Position numbers and translations under genes: made by a program. The notes under the pieces are model-generated. The model did not search any database. It was given only the letters and a program-made list of their open reading frames with translations, and was not told the origin of the DNA. 64,000 nucleotides of DNA from Delphinapterus leucas (Eukaryota > Chordata > Mammalia > Artiodactyla > Monodontidae). The stretch is from positions 83,132,535 through 83,196,534 of the forward strand of contig NW_022098076.1 of NCBI RefSeq assembly GCF_002288925.2, read 5' to 3'. Positions within the stretch are counted from its first letter, which is position 1. Each line of letters begins with the position of its first letter. Positions 57,387 to 64,000 of this stretch are shown here, piece by piece.

Positions 57387-57700
57387 GTATCAGTCAAGAC
57401 AGGCCAGGTTATGCTGTGGCAACAAATGGTCCTCAAACATCAGTGAGTTATGACCACAAAGCTTTATTTCTCAGGCACAATACACACTATCAGTGGTTGG
57501 CAAGGGGGCTCTGCCTACTGTTAGATCGTAAGAACTCAGGTTAATGGAGGGACCATTGTCTTGAATGTTATTGATTCTTGTGCCAGAGGAATAAGAAAAG
57601 GGTCTTTGGTAGGTCATTAAGATGTTAGCCCCAAAGCGACATGTATAACTTCCATTTACAACTCATCCCTTAGACGTGGTCATATAATGCTCATCCAAAC
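57387..57700 (+). repeat. Ancient interspersed repeat, family not assigned
   Basis: Common mammalian repeat words: GGTTATGCTGTGGCAACAAA, TGGTCCTCAAACATCAGTG, AAAGCTTTATTTCTCAGGC, GGGGGCTCTGCCTACTG, TTCCATTTACAACTCATCCC. LTR- or DNA-transposon-derived; the family cannot be named by eye. Confidence 0.55.
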
Positions 57701-58184
57701 TCAAGATTGCTAGAAAGTGCATTCTTATCTGATGCCCATGAGATGGAGAAACCAGAAATAGTTTCCTATCCAGAGAATGTACAGAAAAATCCAAAAAGTC
57801 TGTTACAAAAAATGTGTTTAAACAATGGCAATATCCATTGTAATAAGTGTATAATATTCCAACAACATAGCTCTGAATATGTAAACCCCACTTGTAAACA
57901 AGTCAATCACATTGCTTTACAGTAAAATTTAAAAATTGAAAACATTATGCTATGTACATATAAATTAAACTCTACATAAAATAAATTTAATTTAAAGTCA
58001 CAACACTGTAATTTTAAAGGCATTTAATGCTAAAATATTTTTCTACTTAAATCCTACTGGGATTAACGACTACTAAATAAGCCTATCAGCAATGTTTAGA
58101 AATGTTTAGCTACCACAAAATGTCTATACAAAAGAATTTTACAATAAATTGGATTGATGGGGATAAATACAAAGACTATTATCT
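57701..58184. other. Unassigned AT-rich sequence
   Basis: No gene. Confidence 0.5.
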
Positions 58185-58628
58185 CTTTTTTTTAATGAAG
58201 TATACTTGATGTACAATATTATGTAATTTACAGGTGTACAATACAGAGATTCAAAATATTTAAAGATTATACTCCATTTATAGTTGTTATAAAATATTGA
58301 CTATATTCCCTGAATTGTACTATGTATCCCTGTAGCTTATTTTATATGTAATACTTTATGTCTCTTAATCTCCTACACCTAATATGCCCCTGCCTCCTTC
58401 CCTCTCCTTACTGGTAACCACTAGTTTGTCCTCTATATCTGTGAGCCAGTTTCTTTTTTGTTATATTCATTAGTTTGTTTTAATTTTTAGATTCCACATA
58501 TTAGTGATATCATACAGTATTTGTCTTACTCTGTCTGACTTATTTCACTTAGCGTTATACCCTCCAAGTCTATCCATGTTGCTGCAAATGGCAAAATTTA
58601 ATTCTTTCTTATGGCTGAGTAGTATTCC

Positions 58629-58830
58629 ATTGTATGTATATATATATATATATATATATTACAGTTAAAAGCGTTTTATAATATGCTTATTGTAATGAAG
58701 GTAACATTCAGACTTTCAGAAAACCAAAATCTGACTCATAAAAAAGTAGGGAAACAGGAGGTAAAGGATATGAATGGATGCTGGGGTAAATATATATATA
58801 TCTATATATATATTGGTATATATATATACC
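58629..58830. repeat. TA microsatellites flanking a 130-nt non-L1 insert
   Basis: A (TA)n tract at 58634-58659, then about 130 nt of unrelated sequence (about 58660-58790), then TATATATATATCTATATATA and TTGGTATATATATACC to 58830. The L1 then resumes at CAAATCTTCTTTATCCATTC, exactly as expected had only the TA tract been present. Confidence 0.75.
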
Positions 58831-59634
58831 AAATCTTCTTTATCCATTCATCTGTTGATGGATACTTAGGTTGCTTCCATACCTTAGCAACTGTAAATAA
58901 TGCTGCTATGAACACTGGGGTGCATGTATCTTTTCAAATTAGTGTTTTTGTTCAGATATATATCTAGGAGTCAAATTGCTAGGACATGTGGTAGTTCTAT
59001 TTTTAGTTTTTTGAGAAACCTCCATACTGTTTTCCACAGTGGCTGCACCAACTTAGATTCCCTGCAACAGTGTACAAAGGTTCCTTTTCCTCCACATACG
59101 CACTCACATTTATTATTTGTGTTCTGTATGATGATAGCCATTCTGACAGGTATGTGAGATCTCATTGTAGTTTTGATTTGCAATCTCTAATAATTAGCAA
59201 TGTTGAGCAGCTTTTCATGTGCCTGTTGGCCATCTGCATGTCCTCTTTGAAAAAATGTCTATTCAATTTTTCTTCCTAGTTTTAATCACAGTTTCTTTTG
59301 TTTGTATGTTTTTTTTTGATGTTGAGTTGTATGAGCTGTTTATATATGTTGGATTATTAATCCCTTATCAGTCATATCATTTGCAAATATATTCTCCCAT
59401 TCAGTATGTTGTCTTTTCATTTTGTCAATGGTTTCCTTTGCTGTGCAAAAGCTTTTTGAGTTTAATTAGGTCCATTTGTTTATTTCTGCTCTTATTTCCT
59501 TTGCTTTAGGAGACAGATCAAAAAAATATTGCTGTGATTTATGTCAAAGAGTGTTCTGCTTATGTTTTCCTCTAGGAGTTTTATTGTTTCTCGTCTTACA
59601 TTTGGGTCTTTAATCCTTTTTGATTTTTTTAACT

Positions 59635-60088
59635 TTTTAAAATAACTTTATTGAGATATAATTTGCATACATACTATACATTTTACCTATTTAACATGCA
59701 TAATTCAATGGCTTTGGGTATTTTTTTACATTTTTTTAAATTGAAGTATAGTTGATTTACAGTGTTGTGTTAGTTTCAGGTGTACAGCAAAGTGATTGAG
59801 TTATGCATTCATATACATCTATTGTTTTCAGATTCTTTTCCCTTGTAGGTTATTACAAAATATTGAGTATACTTCCCTGTGCTATACAGTAGGTCCTTGT
59901 TGGTTACCTCTTTTATGTATAATAGTGTGTATATGTTAATCCCAAACTCCTAGTTTAGCCCTTCCCCACCTTTCCCCTTTGGTAACCATAAGTTTGCTTT
60001 CTATGTCTGTAGGTCTATTTCTGTTTTGTAAGTAAATTCATTTGTATCATTTTTTTTAGATTCCACATAAAAGTGATATCATATGATA
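59635..60088 (-). mobile_element. Nested L1 3' ends within L1 ORF2
   Basis: 59640-59726 matches an L1M-type 3' UTR (TTTATTGAGATATAATTTGC). 59727-60088 is a younger cetartiodactyl L1 3' UTR on the minus strand, with a poly-T start, ATTGAAGTATAGTTGATTTA, GTGCTATACAGTAGGTCCTT and CCATAAGTTTGCTTTCTATG. Both lie inside ORF2 of the outer L1. No clear target duplication. Confidence 0.8.
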
Positions 60089-60668
60089 TTTATTTTATTT
60101 TTGTATGTGGTGTTAGAGAATATTCTAATTTCATTATTTTACATGTAGCTGTCCAATTTTCCCAGCACCACTTATTGAAGAGACTGTCTTTTCTCCATTG
60201 TATATTCTTGCCTCCTTTGTCATAGACCATAAGTAAGTGGGTTTATTTCTGGGCTCTCTATTCTGCTCCATTGAGCTATGTGTCTGTTTTCGTGCCAGTA
60301 CCATACTGTTTTGATTACTGTAGATTTGTCGTATGGTCTGAAGTCAGGGAGTTTGATTCTTCCAGCTCTGTTTTTCTCTCTCAATACTGTTTTTGTTATT
60401 CAGAGTCTCTTGTATTTCCATACAGATTTTTAAATTATTTGTTATATTTCTGTGAAGAATGTCACTGGTATTTAGATAGAGATTGCATTGAATCTGTAGA
60501 TTGCCTTGGGTAGTATAGTCATTTTAACAATATTAATTCTTTCAATCCAAGAACACAGTACATCTTTCCATCTGTGTCATCTTCAACTTCTTTCATCAGT
60601 TTCTTATAGTTTTCTGAGTACAGGTCTTTTACTGTCTTAAGTAGGCTTATTCTTAGACATTTTATTTT

Positions 60669-60944
60669 TTATTGTGATGGTAATGGGATTGTCTCCTTAA
60701 TTTTTCTTTCTGAGAGTTCATTCTTAGTGTATTGAAATGCAACTGATTTCTGTATATTAATTTTGTATCCTGCAATTTTACCAAATTCATTGACGAGCTC
60801 TAGTAGTTTTCTGGTGGCATCTTCAGGATTTTCTATGTATAGTATTGTGTCATCTACAAAGAGTAACAGTTTTACCTCCTCATTTCCAATCTGGATTCCT
60901 TTTATTTCTTTTTCTTCTCTGATTGCTGTGGCTATGACTTCCAA
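60669..60944 (-). pseudogene. L1 ORF2 RT fragment
   Basis: A 91-codon open stretch including the RT motif region. The catalytic motif reads F-V-D-D (residues 29-32), with both aspartates kept, followed by [20 protein letters not shown]. It is truncated by a frame break at its C-terminal side and is part of the broken outer L1. Confidence 0.9.
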
Positions 60945-61030
60945 TACTATGTTGAATAAAAGTGGTGAGAGTGGATATCCTTGTCTTGTTCCTGATCTTG
61001 GATGAAATGCTTTCAGCTTTTCAATACTTA

Positions 61031-61227
61031 TAGTAACATGTTCTTTCTAGGATTTGAAGATTACAAGAGGTCATATTTTGAAAAATATACTGGGTTTGTA
61101 GGATTATATATATGCTGAAATCTGAGAATGATGATACCTACAGATATAATCAAATAGCCCTTTATGGCAACAGCAGAAGAAAATCATGTGTCTTTCTTAC
61201 TAGGAATATTATATCATCTAATGCAAG
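61031..61227. other. Unassigned spacer
   Basis: AT-rich; no gene. Confidence 0.5.
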
Positions 61228-61425
61228 AAACATTGGCTTTATCATCAGATGTCAGGATTTAAACTTTACTCTCATGATTTTTAGTGACATAAGTCTGTTC
61301 ATTAGATATTTTTCTGAGACACAGTTCAGATCTGTAATACAGAGATAATAAGATTCATCTCATAGGATTATAGGAATTAAATGTAATAATAGCATATAAA
61401 AGTGCCTAGTTGTCTCTACAGAATA
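61228..61425 (+). repeat. MIR SINE
   Basis: TTGGCTTTATCATCAGATG, GGATTTAAACTTTACTCTC, CAGATCTGTAATACAGAG, ATAATAAGATTCATCTCATA, GGATTATAGGAATTAAATG, AAAAGTGCCTAGTTG. Confidence 0.75.
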
Positions 61426-61990
61426 GACAGTAAATAGCAATACCTTTTCTTTCTAGTCCCTTCTTGAAGCTGTGTATATTTTTCCTTTATACATGACGAT
61501 TTTCCAAAAATGTTGTATCTACAGCTTCTTAGCAAAGCTATTTCTTTTAGATTAATGTCCTGATCAAATCCACTTCCTCTCAACTGGGTTTCAAGGAGAC
61601 AACCTATGATTGGTCTCCTTATTATTGCTCAGTTATCTCTATTCCGCAGCCACCCAACTAGACACTGATTTACTGATCACCCACAATATACTGGGGAGGC
61701 ACTGAGCCAGGCCAACTCTAAAGGCTGAAAATCCTGGAGATGCTGAAACTATTCCCAGAACAAATCTACACAGCAATAAGCATACAGTAACTTTAGGCTT
61801 ATTCTAAAACAGAGTTTCCCAGATCACAGAACTGAAAACTTTGTCCAGGATATCTTTGAGACTATAATCTTTGTCAATGATCTCTCCTCTCCTTCTCAGT
61901 TGTGTTTCCTTAATTTTTCTGGGTTTTCAGTAGAGAGAAAAGCAGCAACGGATATTTCATCATTAAAATTGTCAAAGTTATGGTGTTAGG
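61426..61990. other. Unassigned sequence
   Basis: No gene recognised. Confidence 0.5.
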
Positions 61991-62005
61991 GCAGCTACAA
62001 CTTTT

Positions 62006-62205
62006 TTGCCTCTCACTGTTGTGGCCTCTCCCTGTTGTGGCCTCTCCCGTTGTGGAGCACAGTCTTCGGACGCGCAGACGCAGCGGCCATGGTTCACGGG
62101 TCCAGCTGCTCCACAGCATGTGGGATCTTCCCAAACTGGGGCACAAACCTGTGTCCCCTGCATCAGCAGGCAGACTCTCAACCACTGCGCCACCAGGGAA
62201 GCCCA
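62006..62205 (-). mobile_element. CHR-type SINE lacking its tail, with 16-bp duplication
   Basis: Flanked by the perfect 15-nt duplication GCAGCTACAACTTTT (61991-62005 and 62206-62220). The left (3') end lacks the usual GGTACGCGG block and long T tail; it starts only TTGCCTCTCAC. The unit TGTTGTGGCCTCTCCC is repeated in tandem (62017-62032 and 62033-62048). The right end is the normal head, CCACCAGGGAAGCCCA. Confidence 0.95.
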
Positions 62206-62220
62206 GCAGCTACAACTTTT

Positions 62221-62525
62221 AACTTCATATTCACCTCCCTTCCCAAACAATGATCTTCTGGTTTTTAAGGAAATGAAGGTAGCTCCTCACACAGAGGTGG
62301 TAATCCCAATGTAGAAGAGGCTGTACATTCTAATGTTCAGGGATTCATTTCATTCAGGTAACTTTCAAATGTGGATAAGGAGCTTGGGTCAAAGGTAACA
62401 AAAGTTTGTGAAATGTTGGTAGCATAACAAGATACCAAGCACTTAATAATAGTCACTGAGAAAATAGTCCTCAAAATCCCAGAGAGATTTTTCAATGCAA
62501 TGACAAATTCAAGAATGCATCGAGT
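62221..62525. other. Unassigned spacer
   Basis: No gene; sequence flanking the 5' end of the right-hand L1. Confidence 0.5.
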
Positions 62526-62559
62526 GGGAGGGAGCTGTGAAGGAGGAAAGGTTTCCACA

Positions 62560-63420
62560 CATTAGCAAACCCCTTCGTGGGCGGAGACTGCGGGTGGCGG
62601 AGGGGGAAAGCTTCGGAGACACGGAGGAGACCGCAGCAACAGGGGTGCGTGGGGCAAAGCGGAGAGATTCCCGCACAGAGGATCGGTGCCGACCCGCACT
62701 CACCAGCCCGAGAGGCTTGTCCGCTAACCCGCCGGGGCGGGTGGGGCTGGAAGCTGAGGCTCGGGCTTCGGTCAGAGCGCAGGGAGAGCACCGGGGTTGG
62801 CGGCGTGAACACAGCCTGCAGGGGTCTAGTGCACCACAGCTAGCCGGGAGGGAGTCCGGGGAAAAGCCTGGACCTGCCAAAGAGGCAAGAGACTTTTTCC
62901 TCCCTCTTTGTTTCCTGGTGCGTGAGGAGAGGGGATTAAGAGCGCTGCTTAAAGGAGCTCCAGAGACGGACGCGAGCCGCGGCTAAAAGCGCGGACCCCA
63001 GAGACGTGCATGAGATGCTAAGGCTGCTGCTGCCGCCACCAAGAAGCCTGTGTGCAAGCACAGGTCACTATCCACACCCCACTTCCAGGGAGCCTGTGCA
63101 GCCCGCCACTGCCAGGGTCCCAGGATCCAGGGACAACTTCCCCGGGAGAACGCACGGCGTGCCTCAGGCTGGTGGAACGTCACACTGGCCTCTGCCGCCG
63201 CAGGCCCGCCCCGCACTCCGTGCCCCTCCCTCCCCCCCGGCCTGAGTGAGCCAGAGACCCCGAATCAGCGGCTCCTTTAACCCCGTCCTGTCTGAGCAAA
63301 GAACAGACACCCTCAGGCGACCTACACGCACAGGCGGGGCCAAATACAAAGCTGAGCCCCTGGAGCTGTGAGAACGAAGAAGAGAAAGGGAAATCTCTCC
63401 CAGCAGCCTCAGAAGCAGCG
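62560..63420 (+). promoter_or_regulatory. L1 5' UTR CpG-rich promoter region
   Basis: Dense CpG (GGGCGGAGACTGCGGGTGGC, GCCGGGGCGGG, GACGGACGCGAGCCGCGG) with few TG/CA decay signs at the landmark sites, consistent with a fairly recent insertion. Sense frames at 62537-62986 and antisense frames at 62492-62880 are open but not recognised. Confidence 0.6.
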
Positions 63421-63639
63421 GATTAAAGCTCCACAATCAACTTGATGTACCCTGAACCTGTGGAATACCTGAATAGACAGCGAATCATCCCAAATTGAGG
63501 AGGTGGACTTTGAGAGCAAGATTTATGATTTTTTCCCCTTTTCCTCTTTTTGTGAGTGTGTATGTGTATGCTTCTGTGTGAGATTTTTGTCTGTATAGCT
63601 TTGCTTCTAGGATTCTATCCGTCCGTTTTTTATTTTTGT

Positions 63640-63800
63640 TTTAAATATTTTTCTTAATAATTATATAATTATTATAATAATTATTTTTTATTTTAATAAC
63701 TTTATTTTATCTTATTTTATTTTATTTTACTTTATCTTCTTTCTTTTTTCCTTCCTTCCTCCCTCCCTCCCTCCCTCTTTTCTTTCTTTCTTTCTACTTA
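63640..63800. repeat. (TTTTA)n and CTTT/CCTC microsatellites in the L1 5' UTR
   Basis: TTATTTTATTTTA-type units followed by CCTTCCTTCCTCCCTCCC and CTTTCTTTC units. The same tract is part of this L1 family's 5' UTR and is length-variable. Confidence 0.9.
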
Positions 63801-64000
63801 TACTAATTCTTTCTTTCTAGTTTTCTCCCTTTTATTCTGAGCCGTGTGGATGAAAGGCTGTTGGTGCTGCAGCCAGGAGTCAGTGCTGTGCCTCTGAGGT
63901 GGGAGAGCCAAATTCAGGACACTGGTCCACAAGAGACATCCCAGCTCCACATGATATCAAATGGCGAAAATCGCCCAGAGATCTCCATCTCAACACCAGC

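Larger units (their letters stand above)
58185..61030 (-). mobile_element. L1, minus strand, with nested L1 ends
   Basis: The poly-T 3' end at 58187-58196 is followed by the L1 3' UTR and ORF2 read backwards: CTTATGGCTGAGTAGTATTC, ATCCATTCATCTGTTGATGG, TTTTCATGTGCCTGTTGGCC, CCCAGCACCACTTATTGAAG, up to CTTGTTCCTGATCTTGGATG near 61000. The host ORF2 is interrupted at about 59635-60088 by other L1 3' ends and at about 58640-58830 by TA repeats with a non-L1 insert. All frames are broken. Confidence 0.9.
62526..64000 (+). mobile_element. 5' UTR of a potentially full-length cetacean L1 (continues past window)
   Basis: GC- and CpG-rich from about 62570, with cetacean L1 5' UTR landmarks: AAGGAGGAAAGGTTTCCACA, CCTTCGTGGGCGGAGACTGC, GAGAGATTCCCGCACAGAGG, CGCGAGCCGCGGCTAAAAGC, CAGCGGATTAAAGCTCCACA, ATCAACTTGATGTACCCTG, TGAGGAGGTGGACTTTGAG. 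It contains an expanded (TTTTA)n and (CTTT/CCTC)n tract (about 63640-63800) and then AGATCTCCATCTCAACACCA at the window edge, still upstream of ORF1. Because the 5' end is present, the copy is not 5'-truncated. ORF1 and ORF2 cannot be judged here. The 5' UTR of L1 holds its Pol II promoter. Confidence 0.92.

Noticed and set aside
62006..62205. tRNA-like sequence at the SINE heads as real tRNA genes
   Set aside because: The heads keep A and B boxes but not a full tRNA fold or 3' half. They are SINE promoters.

Overview
This window looks like nuclear DNA of a cetacean, most likely a toothed whale. The main evidence is eight copies of a young tRNA-Glu-derived SINE of the CHR type, with Pol III A box TGGCGCAGTGG and B box GGTTCGTGCCC. 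Longer and shorter related SINEs are also present. The young L1 3' ends and the L1 5' UTR at the right edge are of the cetartiodactyl/cetacean type. The species call is inference; no species-specific marker can be seen.

I find no protein-coding exon, tRNA, rRNA, CRISPR array or bacterial-type operon. Essentially all open reading frames over 60 codons fall in one of three classes: translations of SINEs, which give the same peptide repeatedly; decayed L1 ORF2; or chance frames in AT-rich sequence. This is an intergenic or deep-intronic gene desert.

Layout. 1-8.3 kb: ancient L1, a MST-type MaLR solo LTR with a perfect 5-bp duplication, an L1M element with a 13-nt duplication, and two young CHR SINEs. 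8.3-8.8 kb: an ERV1-like LTR. 11.6-22.1 kb: more CHR SINEs, MIR, L2-like, hAT and Tigger1 remnants, and an old L1. 22.5-24.25 kb: a GC- and CpG-rich, largely repeat-free island, the best candidate for real regulatory function. 25.7-34.4 kb: old L1, MLT2 and MLT1 LTRs, L2, SINEs and two Tigger/pogo-type elements. 35.8-38.5 kb: a 5'-inverted (twin-primed) L1 with a second L1 nested in it. 38.5-50 kb: mostly AT-rich unassigned sequence with SINE, L2, MIR and hAT remnants. 50.9-51.4 kb: a solo LTR that splits a MIR and carries about 98 nt of L1 ORF2. 53.7-54.7 kb: ancient L1ME/HAL1-like sequence. 58.2-61.0 kb: nested minus-strand L1s. 62.5-64.0 kb: the 5' UTR of a potentially full-length L1 whose ORFs lie beyond the window.

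No genes act together here. The functional content is retrotransposon history plus one candidate regulatory island. The most unusual item is the LTR/L1 chimera. Family names come from recognising consensus sequence by eye; no library search was run.
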